A DNA stretch of 64,000 nt from Megalonaias nervosa (taxonomy: Eukaryota; Mollusca; Bivalvia; Unionida; Unionidae): the NCBI GenBank assembly GCA_016617855.1, contig JAECUM010000797.1, positions 1 to 64,000 on the forward strand, in the 5' to 3' direction. Positions 11,825 through 19,684 of the stretch are shown in pieces. Every line of letters begins with the position of its first letter. The stretch's first letter is position 1. Position numbers and translations under genes: made by a program. The notes beneath the pieces were generated by a model. It made no database searches. It worked only from the letters and a program-made list of their open reading frames with translations, and was not told the DNA's origin.

Positions 11825-12334
11825 CTATTCTGGTAATATACAATCTAATTCACAAAACATCACTTTAGAAAAGTTCATTAGCTTCTTTGTCTTTTTCACT
11901 TTCTCCTTTTTGAATTTCTTCACTGTCACAGGTTTTTCCTCTACTTCTTCTCTTTCTTCTCGTCTTCTTTTCTTCTCTTTCTTCTCTTTCTGGACGTGTC
12001 TGGGTTCTTCCTTTATGGAGGGTACCTCTTCTTCCTGTTCGGAACCCCTCTCTGCCTCCTGCTTCTGTTGTTTCTTAGGGCAGTCTGAAGACCAATGTCC
12101 TTTCTCTTGACAATGGTAACAGGTATTTTGACTTTTGTCTAGTTTGACACTTGCCCTGCTTTGGCGTTGTGGAGATTCAGAAGACCAATGTCCTTTCTTC
12201 TGACAGATATAGCACGTATCTTGAATTTTATCTCGAAAGGATGGGGAGTAGCCCGTCGGCTTCTCTGAAGAAAACCTTCTTATGACACCTCGCAAAGCTC
12301 TGATCAGAAATTCAATCTGTGTTGGCTCTTCCAT
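11825..12334 (-). CDS. zinc-knuckle (CCHC) protein with charged tail
   Basis: This intact 169-codon ORF is the only long gene of the element on the minus strand. It has an N-terminal helical part, then two zinc knuckles. The first (about residues 41-54, CYICQKKGHWSSES) has Ser in place of the last Cys. The second (about residues 73-86, CYHCQEKGHWSSDC) is a complete C-x2-C-x4-H-x4-C. A long Lys/Glu-rich tail follows. CCHC knuckles bind single-stranded nucleic acid, so a role in nucleic-acid binding or packaging is inferred. A TATATAA box on the minus strand at 12395-12389 lies 55 bp upstream. It is divergent from the polymerase gene. A degraded relative sits at 38095-38400. Intactness is unusual here, because most neighbours are broken. 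Confidence 0.75.
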   Translation of the reverse strand: MEEPTQIEFLIRALRGVIRRFSSEKPTGYSPSFRDKIQDTCYICQKKGHWSSESPQRQSRASVKLDKSQNTCYHCQEKGHWSSDCPKKQQKQEAERGSEQEEEVPSIKEEPRHVQKEKKEKKRRREEREEVEEKPVTVKKFKKEKVKKTKKLMNFSKVMFCELDCILPE

Positions 12335-12388
12335 CTTTCTGGTCGGATTGAAAGTGAAATGAATACTTGGAGGGAAGACACTGGCCCA

Positions 12389-12395
12389 TTATATA
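12389..12395 (-). promoter_or_regulatory. TATA box of the zinc-knuckle gene
   Basis: TATATAA on the minus strand, 55 bp before the ATG. It lies between two direct copies of 'gggaagacactgg'. Confidence 0.5.
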
Positions 12396-12471
12396 GGGAA
12401 GACACTGGTCTAACATTGAAATAGGGGACCATGATGTTTAAAATGTAGTCATTTGACGTTTTGCACTCAAG

Positions 12472-12660
12472 ATGAAACGATCGCATCATTTCGTGGAGAA
12501 AGGAGAAGAAAGTAAGAGACAGAATAGTGACCTATCGCCTCGCACAGTAGCTGAGGTCTTAGCTCAAATCAATGCTAGCGATTTTGAAGATGATGTGAGT
12601 GAACCAGAATCCAGATCCAGTGAGTCTACACCAAAAAAATCCACCACCACTAAACCCTGA
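12472..12660 (+). CDS. small acidic Ser-rich protein upstream of the polymerase
   Basis: 62 codons with a proper ATG: a basic N-terminus, then 'PRTVAEVLAQINASDFEDD' and a Ser/Glu/Thr-rich end. It diverges from the zinc-knuckle gene with 137 bp between starts. It may be an independent early gene, or the frameshifted N-terminus of the polymerase, whose recognisable part starts about 55 bp downstream. No family is recognised. Confidence 0.4.
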   Translation: MKRSHHFVEKGEESKRQNSDLSPRTVAEVLAQINASDFEDDVSEPESRSSESTPKKSTTTKP

Positions 12661-12664
12661 ACAG

Positions 12665-14300
12665 TACTACCACATTCGAGAGACAGATTAACGCTCCTCT
12701 AGAAAATTTAGAACCATGGCCTACACGTACACGGTGAAGTTTAAAGATTTCAGGTCCGACGTACCGTTGGAGAATGCAGAAGAGTTCATCACCGACATAT
12801 GGGATTCTTTGTTAACCACACTGAAACGACAATGTGAATCCAAAGAAGACCATCGCTTGACACTTTCCCTTTATCACGACAGTCTGAAGTCCCCCGTTTG
12901 GATCGAGTTTAGCAGGCCATCAGAACTGACACCTTCCAAAGTCATCGACAAGATTCAACACGTACAGCAATCCAACGACAAGTTTCACAACACCGATGGA
13001 AACGCGACACCGTACATGGCCCACGTTTCTCTTCCAAAACTGACCGGACGCAGAAAGGTGTTATAGGTGGACGACCTTCGCAGCACAAATCGAGCTTCGT
13101 CCGAATTAACAACCCTCAAGACAAGATGTGTTTAGCAAGGGCCATCGTGGTGGGACGAGCGTATGCCGACAAGAACGACACGGTAGAATGGAAAAAAGCC
13201 TGGTATACTACTCAAAAATCGAACCGAGCCAAACAACGAAGAAAAGCAGAACTCCTGTTACAGCAAGCTGTCCTATCCAAAGACACACCCTGTGGCATTC
13301 CTGAAATGCAAAAATTGCAAGACGTCGTTGGCTCCACGCTACACCTTGAAATGACACCCTCGAGAAGTGCGCGGACCTCTGTAGTTCGAGGCAAAAAAAA
13401 AATACATTCATGTCTATCATCACGATGAACATTTCGATGCCATTACCAGTATCACAGCATTCTTGGGATACAGTTATTACTGTCAGAAATGTGACTATGG
13501 ATATAACAATCGAGAGCAACACAAGCATTATGGGTCGAAATGTGAGGGCCGTTTGGCCTCTAAACCCTGTCTTGACGAAGGACAACAACGGGTGCATTGC
13601 TCAGCTTGTCAGTGCACTAATGTCAGCCCTACCTCTTACCAACATTTGAAGGCGCCAGATTCAAAGCAGAAAAGTGCTTGTCACCTGCTGAGATTGTACC
13701 CTACTTGTGGACAAGTCATACGTACCAATTGTGCCAAGGCCCACGTATGTCCAGGAACGAAGTGATGTCACATTTGTCACCAAATCGTGGACTTGGAACT
13801 CAAATGCTACATTCAAAAGTACCATTCCAAACAAGAGGAGGAAGATGACCAGAAGAAGAAAGGCATTTTCAATTTTTCGATTTCGAATGCATGCAAGAGA
13901 GCGGCATTCATTTCCTAATTTCTGCGTGGCTCATCGAGCGTGCGAGAAGTACATCCAAGAACCTATCTTTTGCCATTGCCCTCACTGTAGCAAGATTCAT
14001 GGAGGTCGTGAAAAAATTTTTCGAGAACCTAACACGCAAGCCGATTTTGCCCAACGGATCTTAGACTCTATCGACGAAACGTGGAACCAAGAGGAGATCG
14101 AACGTTACGGAGATTGCCATCGCTATGCCACCATGATGCCTCACAGTTTCTCTGGATACGATGGACAATTTCTTCATATAAAAAGGGTAACCGTCCAAGA
14201 CCGATAGTTCATTGTGACTACAAACAACAAACGAGAAAGATGAATACTTTTAAACAGACACCATTCAAGTTCATTGATTCTCAAGTGGAGTACGATGCTG
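12665..14300 (+). pseudogene. polB: protein-primed family B DNA polymerase, N-terminal half only
   Basis: The order of features fits the Polinton/adintovirus polymerase N-terminus: a start region (ATG at 12716, open to 13066); the 'CLARAIVVGRAYADK' block (from 13126); a Cys-rich zinc region with 'YSYYCQKCDYGYNN' (about 13465-13510) and more CxxC pairs to about 13800; the exonuclease Exo I motif 'FFDFEC' with Asp at 13879 and Glu at 13885; then Cys pairs and an Exo II-like 'GYDGQF' at 14154-14171. At least four frame changes and an in-frame TGA at 13763 break it. A weak continuation ('FKFIDS') ends near 14280. No palm-domain YxDTDS-type motif is seen in the window, so the polymerising half is missing. 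It would have replicated the element in the nucleus. Confidence 0.85.
14177..14184 (+). promoter_or_regulatory. TATAAAAA box
   Basis: Perfect TATAAAAA, 57 bp before the ATG at 14241. It falls just after the Exo II-like region of the broken polymerase, which suggests a separate gene was placed or kept here. Confidence 0.45.
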
Positions 14301-14640
14301 TGCCTTGCTATGGCAGGGATGCCGTACGCTGTGACCTCAGTGATTCAGTATCACATCATGGGAATTATGCTACGACTACTACTACCACTACTACAATACC
14401 TACCATGGAAAGTGATGTTGTGCGTGTCAAACCTGACGGAAGCGAAAGCGATGCCACTCGTTATCGTACACCTTTTCACTTTACTGGTTTTCATTGTCGA
14501 TATCATCCTCCACGTGAAACCATGCGTCTACCACCCTTCGGATGTCATCCAACCCTGAGCAAACTACTGCTGATTTCACCGTACCCTCATCGAAACGAAC
14601 CTGTGAAGAAAACAAATATTCGTTCCCTGTGCGTTTGTCT
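14241..14640 (+). CDS. unknown ORF between polymerase and BIR gene
   Basis: From ATG 14241, behind a TATAAAAA box, an open frame reads MNTFKQTPFKFIDSQ and continues with a run of eight Thr (near 14373-14396) and a His/Pro-rich part, then runs on in the same frame into the BIR coding region. Its first 15 residues could instead be the last remnant of the polymerase exonuclease ('FIDS' element). In another frame, ATG 14295 opens an 87-codon ORF to 14558 that is strongly hydrophobic (two to three possible membrane segments). I cannot tell which frame is real. Confidence 0.3.
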
Positions 14641-14880
14641 GAATACTACGACTTTGAAAGTCGTTTCCAAACCTTCCAAGGAAAATGGCCTAAATATCTG
14701 GGAGGACCTAACCCCAAAAGAATTAACCAGAGCCGGATTTATGTACTTGGGCGAAGGGGATAAAGTCAAGTGCTTCAATTGCGGTGTGTCACTTCACCAG
14801 CGGGAGCAGAAAGATTCCGCTTGCCTGGAACACGCTCGATGGTCTCCGCACTGACACTACCTACCTTTAGTGGGACCTTA
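14542..14880 (+). pseudogene. BIR-domain (IAP-like) protein, broken
   Basis: ATG 14542 opens a frame with a Ser/Thr-rich lead and the BIR start (about 14640-14715: 'RLSEYYDFESRFQTF', 'WPKYL'). A one-base shift near 14715 moves to the frame holding the rest: 'ELTRAGFMYLGEGDKVKCFN'. Zinc ligands are Cys 14771, Cys 14780 (C-x2-C) and His 14831 (x16). The place of the fourth ligand (x6 later) is a TGA stop at 14852-14854. BIR domains of IAP proteins bind caspases or adaptor proteins and block apoptosis; large DNA viruses and some adintovirus-like elements carry them. Here it sits directly behind the truncated polymerase. The family call is secure; function in this copy is lost or doubtful. Confidence 0.88.
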
Positions 14881-14891
14881 GTAATCTCTGG

Positions 14892-15330
14892 ATGGATACT
14901 TTACAAGAGAACATTTGTGGTTTGCCTGTGGAGTTGATAGAACGCATTTACCGAGAGTTGGTCAAAATACAAGTTCAACGCAAAGAACAATTGCATCCGT
15001 TACGTCACCAATGCTGGAAACACTGGTATCTGAATCCTATAAGAGGTCTGATTCATTTGAAAGAGTTGCAATGGTCAGACATTTGTTCAACTGGACGAGG
15101 ACCAGATAACTTTGGCTGCTACTCATCCTACTTGTTACAAGCTAGCCATACTCCAGTGAATTCCAGAGGAAGAGTTTAGAGGATTACCTAAATCTTTAAC
15201 GCTATCAAATTTTGTCTGTAGAGGAAAATTCTGTGCGGTGTGTGGTGTGTGAACTAGTGAATAAAACAATTTGGATTCGCTGCTGGAGTACGATCAGTTA
15301 TGTGCAAAAAGTACGTTTATTACCTCCGAC
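14892..15330 (+). pseudogene. F-box-like protein candidate, frameshifted
   Basis: ATG 14892 opens 95 codons whose N-terminus, 'GLPVELIERIYRELVKI', resembles the first helices of an F-box (LPxEl..I...L), the Skp1-binding module of SCF ubiquitin ligases. A second frame from about 15080 reads plausibly onward ('LAATHPTCYKLAI', then 'FVCRGKFCAVCG', a Cys cluster), which suggests one longer protein broken by shifts. The F-box call rests on a short motif only. With the BIR gene next door it would make a host-manipulation pair, but this is inference. Confidence 0.35.
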
Positions 15331-15339
15331 AAAAAGAGG

Positions 15340-15347
15340 TATAAAAA
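15340..15347 (+). promoter_or_regulatory. TATAAAAA box
   Basis: TATAAAAA, 17 bp before ATG 15357. This is close for a start site upstream of that ATG, so it may instead serve ATG 15572. Confidence 0.35.
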
Positions 15348-15356
15348 CTGGCTACC

Positions 15357-15572
15357 ATGCCACGACCTTTATCAGTTATGATACAACAGGTTCCGTGGAA
15401 GGAAATCAATGACAGTATTCAGACTGTGGAGGATTACCAACACTTATTACGAGACCTGTGCCCATTGAATTGGGGTCAACGTGTGGTGATTTGCTTTCTA
15501 TGATTTCGTTTACCATCTGATTCCTTGTGGGCTTTTTACGATCTGTACAGTGAGGTACCACCAAAAACATAA
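15357..15572 (+). pseudogene. small unknown protein with one in-frame TGA
   Basis: 72 codons from ATG 15357 to TAA 15570-15572, interrupted by TGA at 15501-15503 (codon 49). It begins MPRPLSVMIQQVPWKEIND and is rich in aromatic residues near the end. The stop overlaps the next ATG as TAATG, which suggests the pair was translated from one message. No family recognised. Confidence 0.4.
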
Positions 15573-15850
15573 TGGTGTTTCCTTTGAATGAGCACAAGAA
15601 ACTCGTTCTGTTAAAAGCTTTGAGCTTTCATCTACAATCTTTTGGACCTCTGAAGAAAAGTTTCTTTTGTGAAATTTTAGCCACTCCGGATGCATCTGAA
15701 GATGTTTGTGACTTAAACTCTGACTGGAAAGATGTACGTGACTGGAAAAGTTTGGGTTTCGAGGCTTGGACAAAAGAAGTGGCTTACATTGCGCAAGATT
15801 TGTGTTATTCATTCAAAGGAAAAAGTGAATTTAAAGTGTCCAGTGAATAA
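15572..15850 (+). CDS. small unknown protein, 92 codons
   Basis: Intact ORF whose ATG overlaps the preceding stop (TAATG). It begins MVFPLNEHKKLVLLKALSFH and contains an acidic Trp-rich middle ('DWKDVRDWKS'). No signal peptide, membrane segment or known motif is seen. The regular codon pattern and tight overlap with its neighbour support it as a real gene of the element. Confidence 0.5.
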   Translation: MVFPLNEHKKLVLLKALSFHLQSFGPLKKSFFCEILATPDASEDVCDLNSDWKDVRDWKSLGFEAWTKEVAYIAQDLCYSFKGKSEFKVSSE

Positions 15851-16168
15851 AGTAACTTTTAAACCTGTGTTCACTGCAGTGCCAGAAAAAATCCGACACC
15901 TAGGAAAACCACTCCATTCAGGACAGGACCGTGATTGATATGGACATTCCCGAAAGGCCATTCCGGGAGGACCCCTGTGTGACTGTGCCAAGTGTAGAGA
16001 CTATAAGTACGTTACAACACCACACCTTCGTGACCAAAGATGTTGTACAGTGACTTGTTCATATTCCATTTTGATGGTTTTGATGTGTATTTTATCGATA
16101 TACTTAACCATTTGGCTTTTATGCGTTTTTGTCTTTCGTGTTGCATTTGAAAAATGTTTTCTGCAATA
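15851..16168 (+). pseudogene. Cys-rich single-pass or hairpin membrane protein
   Basis: One frame runs through this stretch with a TGA at 15936-15938. After it come 76 codons ending at TAA 16166-16168. They hold 'LCDCAKC' (about 15990-16008), a CC pair and another Cys, then about 30 continuous hydrophobic residues ('SILMVLMCILSIYLTIWLLC' onward), enough for one long or two short membrane segments, and a short tail. The stop codon is inside an AATAAA poly(A) signal (16165-16170), and the ATPase TATA box follows 17 bp later. No family recognised; a membrane or envelope-related role is speculation. Confidence 0.45.
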
Positions 16169-16170
16169 AA
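16165..16170 (+). terminator. poly(A) signal overlapping a stop codon
   Basis: AATAAA shares bases with the TAA stop at 16166-16168. Confidence 0.45.
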
Positions 16171-16186
16171 CGCGTCCTGAAAAAAG

Positions 16187-16194
16187 TATAAAAA
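16187..16194 (+). promoter_or_regulatory. TATAAAAA box of the ATPase gene
   Basis: TATAAAAA, 47 bp before ATG 16241. Confidence 0.6.
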
Positions 16195-16240
16195 CTCTTG
16201 TCTTGTCTGTCTTCGTGTCAATAGTGACATTCCCTACACT

Positions 16241-16940
16241 ATGGTTACCTCTACTGCCTCTGCTCCCTCTTCCTCCACTTTCAAAGTCATCGACGAAAAC
16301 TTAGATCGTGCCAGTTGGGAGGCCGTGTATACTCGCCATCCCTTTAACGTGTTAATTGCTGGACCCAGCTTTTCAGGCAAAACCGAAATTGTCAAACGTT
16401 TGATCGAACATAAACATCATTTGATCGATCGTCCACCTCAAAGAATCGTGTGATGTTACAAAGAGTGGCAATCGGCGTACAACCTCCTGCGAGAAAGTCA
16501 AGGCGACTCCATGCGAAGACGACGGGATCGTGTCTGACCCCAGCTGAACACATCCGGTCATCTTCGACATGTTAGGAGAAGAGAATGAAGAAATTAAACT
16601 GTGGTTTACACGCAAAGGGCATCATCGTAATGCCAGTATCATTTACATCACCCAAACTTTGTTTCAACAAAGTAAAGCCCATAACACCATCAATCTCAAT
16701 GCTCATTACGTGGTCTTGTTTAAAAGCCATAGAGATAAATCGCAAGTGCAAGTCTTAGCCAAAAAGTTAGGAACACCTTGGCTGACTCATCCGTACGACG
16801 ATGCCACTCAAACCCCTCACGCCTATTTACTCGTGGATTTAAAACCCACCCACCCCCGATTATTTGCGATTTCGTACCCATCTCTTTCACCACTGGTGCC
16901 AAGACGGAGGGCCTGTCGTGTGCACGTCCCCGTTGACTTA
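16241..16940 (+). pseudogene. FtsK/HerA-type genome-packaging ATPase
   Basis: ATG 16241 follows a TATA box. The first block (to 16453) has a Walker A motif 'GPSFSGKT' near 16361-16384. A TGA at 16453-16455 and shifts interrupt 16454-16568. The second block from 16569 has the Walker B-like 'VIFDML', then 'RKGHHRNASIIYITQTLF' and 'HYVVLFKSHRDKSQVQVLAK', all typical of the Polinton/adintovirus ATPase, and the end motif 'PHAYLLVDLKPTHP'. Another shift follows, with recognisable tail to about 16940. Length (about 230 codons) is normal for the family. The enzyme would drive DNA into the capsid. A related fragment lies at 32740-33345. Confidence 0.92.
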
Positions 16941-16955
16941 ACAACAAAAAAAATC

Positions 16956-16963
16956 TATAAAAA
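16956..16963 (+). promoter_or_regulatory. TATAAAAA box
   Basis: TATAAAAA, 38 bp before ATG 17001. Confidence 0.55.
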
Positions 16964-17000
16964 CCTCGGACACTTTTGGTCTGTCTCACACATCGTCAAC

Positions 17001-17460
17001 ATGATGTTCCTTCAGTCTCATCTTCCCGTCAAATTGATTCGTGCCTTGTACGGCATCAAAATCCACAAATACGTGCTCGTGTCTTAGAAGCCAGTCTCAA
17101 AGAAGCCTTACGATGGTTTACGGTGACAGCACGTCAATTACTGCAAGGCATCATTCACATCTCTCATCAAACCAAACGCTTTTTTGAGAGAAACAAAGTA
17201 ACCTTGACGCAACTGGCAGATCCCCGTATCGACATTCAAACCAAAAAGCAAATCATTTGTAACCTGGAGGTAGCGATTTTCTAGGAGGTGTTATCATTCG
17301 TCTCCTCTTCAAAAAGGATTCCAATGCCCCCAAAGTCCTTTCCAAGAAAAAAGCCACTCCAAGACCCAAAGGTACGCAGAAGAAAAAGAGCAGTGGTGTC
17401 AAGACCAGGTCACAGCCTCAGAAAAAGAAAAGTCCCGAGAAATAGAAAAAGAAAAGCCCC
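17001..17460 (+). pseudogene. small late-type basic protein, frameshifted
   Basis: ATG 17001 starts 'MMFLQSHLPVKLIRALYGIK', then the frame changes to one with 'RARVLEASLKEALRWF' and a 'KKQIIC' segment, and near 17265 changes again to 'GSDFLGGVIIRLLF' followed by a Lys/Pro-rich tail to about 17441. The layout (helical part, then basic linker, Gly-Gly hydrophobic patch, basic tail) resembles a small conserved protein often found next to capsid genes in adintovirus-like elements. Function unknown. The gene at 18645-19031 shares this layout. An alternative frame (17288-17536) is only basic low-complexity sequence. Confidence 0.5.
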
Positions 17461-17554
17461 CAGAAAAGATCTCAGAAAAACAGCTTCTATCCGCAAAAGA
17501 GGCACTTCGGCCAGGGTGCAACCTACCATTCCCTAACCACGACCTTCAGCGACG

Positions 17555-17842
17555 GTGACCGCGTCTCCAGTAGCCTCAGGTTCTTACACTTCTCCATTGC
17601 TGGTGATGCCAGCCAAACTCAATTTGACACCCGTTCTTCCTGCTTTGATGAAACAATGGAATTCCGTGTCTCCAAGAACTTCTCCTCCAGCGGTGACACC
17701 CTCCTCCTCCACCTCTCTAGCCGCAGCGGTAGCTGCTCACAAAGTACCTGCCCCCAAAATCAAAGTCCAAGAGAGATCAGACATGTTACAGAGTTTAGTG
17801 GATTTATCCAAGCAAGAACTGTCCCGATTTAGTCCGTTGTGA
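17555..17842 (+). CDS. Ser/Pro/Ala-rich protein, unknown
   Basis: 95 codons open in one frame from a non-ATG codon; the first ATG in frame is inside ('MPAKLNLTPV'). It has a long Ser/Pro/Thr/Ala-rich middle and a short helical end ('SDMLQSLVDLSKQELSRF'). No family recognised. It may be the distal part of the preceding basic gene, since the spacing is short and frames change often here. Confidence 0.35.
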   Translation: MTASPVASGSYTSPLLVMPAKLNLTPVLPALMKQWNSVSPRTSPPAVTPSSSTSLAAAVAAHKVPAPKIKVQERSDMLQSLVDLSKQELSRFSPL

Positions 17843-17974
17843 ACCTCTCCACGACGCGTGATGTCAGTCATCAAGATGATGCGACGTAAACACAATCTGT
17901 GGCGACGCATTCCACTACAAAAGACCTGTGCGAACGATGGGTATCATTGTTTTTGTGTTCCTGAGCGCCAAAAG

Positions 17975-18220
17975 ATGTCCCTTAAAAGATGTGCACACCA
18001 CCATCATAGTTTTCCTGTCCAAAAAGGAAAAGGAAAAAGGAAAGGACAGTTTGGTCATCCGAAAAAACGCTTAGCCAAGCATCGACGTCTACCACAGAAA
18101 AGATTCCATCGTCCAATGAAAAAGAGGGCCAAGGAAAGGGGAGGATTTTTTGGCACTGCAATGGCAGAACATATGTTCCAACAGTTTGGTCTTCCAAAAA
18201 TAATGCAACAATATACATAA
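17975..18220 (+). CDS. tandem basic protein, copy A
   Basis: 81 residues from ATG 17975. The sequence is extremely basic with a His run ('MSLKRCAHHHHSFPVQKGKG'), Lys/Arg stretches through the middle, then 'RGGFFGTAMAEHM'. Small, very basic proteins with a Gly-Gly patch recall adenovirus core proteins, so DNA condensation in the virion is a reasonable guess but not shown. The leader before the ATG ('gtttttgtgttcctgagcgc') is repeated before copies B and C. This is the only intact copy of the three. Confidence 0.6.
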   Translation: MSLKRCAHHHHSFPVQKGKGKRKGQFGHPKKRLAKHRRLPQKRFHRPMKKRAKERGGFFGTAMAEHMFQQFGLPKIMQQYT

Positions 18221-18230
18221 AAAAAATAAG

Positions 18231-18238
18231 ATAAAAGG
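18231..18238 (+). promoter_or_regulatory. ATAAAAGG box of copy B
   Basis: 'gATAAAAGGacac' at 18231-18240, 61 bp before the copy B ATG. It is matched by a similar box before copy C. Confidence 0.45.
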
Positions 18239-18291
18239 ACACATGTCAAGCCATGGACGTCAGTGTATTTTGTGCTCCTGAATGCCAAAAG

Positions 18292-18535
18292 ATGTCCCCT
18301 AAAAGAAGTGCACACTACCACCATCGTCGTTCTCCTATCGAAAAAGGAAAAGGAAAAAGAAAAGGACAGTCTCGTTATCCGAAAAACGTTTAGCCAAGCA
18401 TCGACTCCTACACCAGAAAAGACATAAAAGTCTAAAGAAAAAGAGAAGCAACCAAAGAGGAGGATTGTTGGCGATATAGGAAAAAAAGTGGCCCACATTT
18501 TTGACGAAGCGATAATTCAAAGAGTTCGTCAAAAG
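18292..18535 (+). pseudogene. tandem basic protein, copy B, broken
   Basis: ATG 18292 opens 'MSPKRSAHYHHRRSPIEKGK', clearly paralogous to copy A, but a one-base loss leads to TAG at 18391-18393. The matching sequence continues in another frame with 'NQRGGLL' and further stops. Start-to-start distance from copy A is 317 bp. The leader 'gacgtcagtgtattttgtgc' (about 18256-18275) is shared with copy C. Confidence 0.65.
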
Positions 18536-18584
18536 GACTGGTTACCAACCCTAACCTACTCCAAAAATACACTCCCCCCCCCCC

Positions 18585-18592
18585 GATAAAAG
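18585..18592 (+). promoter_or_regulatory. GATAAAAG box of copy C
   Basis: GATAAAAG directly after a 13-base C run, 60 bp before ATG 18645. Confidence 0.45.
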
Positions 18593-18644
18593 AGTGTGTG
18601 CCAAGTTATCGACGTTAGTGTATTTCTTGTGTATGCCAACAAAG

Positions 18645-19031
18645 ATGTCACGCCCCAGAAGTCATCACTCTTCCACCCCCAAAGGAAAGAAATGGAAAGG
18701 ACTGCCTGCTCGTTTAGCCAAACATTGGGACGTGTTGTCAGTTCTGTCCAAAGCTCCTCCACCCATGCGAAAACAAATGATTCAAACCGTCTACAAAGAC
18801 GTCATCGATACCGTGTGCGAATGTTGTCTGAATGTCTTGAAAGAAATGATACCTTTGTCTCCACATAAGAAATAATTCTTAGCCAAGCATCGACACGTTA
18901 TTCGCCAAATGGTCCGAAAGAAAATACCCATACGTCTAATGAAAAAGATGTTGGTGCAACGAGCCACATTGCCATCCCTGATTACAGGACGCGTGGGAGC
19001 TACTGCTTCACAAATAGCTCAAAGGCTTTAG
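18645..19031 (+). pseudogene. tandem basic protein, copy C, with extra C-terminal domain
   Basis: ATG 18645 opens 'MSRPRSHHSSTPKGKKWKG', matching the start of copies A and B, then 'LAKHW'. The frame continues into a domain not in A or B: 'VCECCLNVLKEMIPLSPHKK', a motif I associate with a small conserved protein of adintovirus-like elements. One in-frame TAA (18873-18875) interrupts it; the frame then stays open to TAG 19029-19031. So copy C looks like the parental or fused form, and A and B like shorter duplicates. Its role is unknown; association with the virion is inferred from the late-gene position. Confidence 0.6.
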
Positions 19032-19485
19032 TGCCTTACAAACAATAGGTGGAATTCCATCATTGGCAAGAACAACGAACCCCGCATTTACCTCCCAATC
19101 CTCATTTGACCGAGATGTCCCAGTTGCAACACGAATTGTTGATTGATCGCAGCGATATGTCAGAATCGGAAAAATCGCAACGGTACTGTCAACTGTTGCA
19201 GCAACTTCAACTCTTTCACCAGAAAGCTTTAGACGAAACAGCTCCACCGACTCTGAAAGATTTTAAGGCCCTGATGAAAAGTCAATCACCACCACCACCA
19301 CCAACGTCCAAGACAGACACAGCCCCACGGAAGCGTGAGGAAGAAGAGGCAAGAGAAGTCTTTCAGACACCGTCAGCAGCTCCCATCCCTAGTAAGACTG
19401 AAGCGTCCTTGTTGACCCCTTCGCCCACGCCGCAACGAGAACTTAAAGCTTGGGTTCAAAAGATGATGTCCACTCCTCCTTAGAC
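19025..19485 (+). pseudogene. helical plus Pro-rich conserved element protein
   Basis: The frame reads 'KALVPYKQ', a TAG at 19046-19048, then 'VEFHHWQEQ', a helical block with 'SDMSESEKSQRYCQLLQQLQ' (about 19150-19210), a Pro run, and a Lys/Glu- and Pro-rich tail to the TAG at 19481-19483. Proteins of this layout ('LVPYxxY', then short coiled coil) are common neighbours of capsid genes in Polinton-like elements and have no known function. No in-frame ATG is visible at the 5' end, so the start has been lost or lies in another frame. A second frame (to 19674) is a Pro-rich low-complexity overlap. Confidence 0.5.
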
Positions 19486-19684
19486 AAAAGTCAAAAAGAA
19501 AGAAGGGAAACCAGAAATGAAAAAGAAAGGAAGACAAAAGCCGTCCCATTACCACCACCACCACCACTACCCTCGACTTCTACTCCCGTGGTACATCGGA
19601 CATGTAAAGTCGTTTCCAAACCACCACCTCACCCTATCCAGAGTGCCATCCGTGAAGAGTGGGTGACATATTAAAAACGTCCTG

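Noticed and set aside
15572..15850. adenain-like protease of the element
   Set aside because: No His-Asp/Glu-Cys order with the expected motifs was found here or elsewhere in the block.
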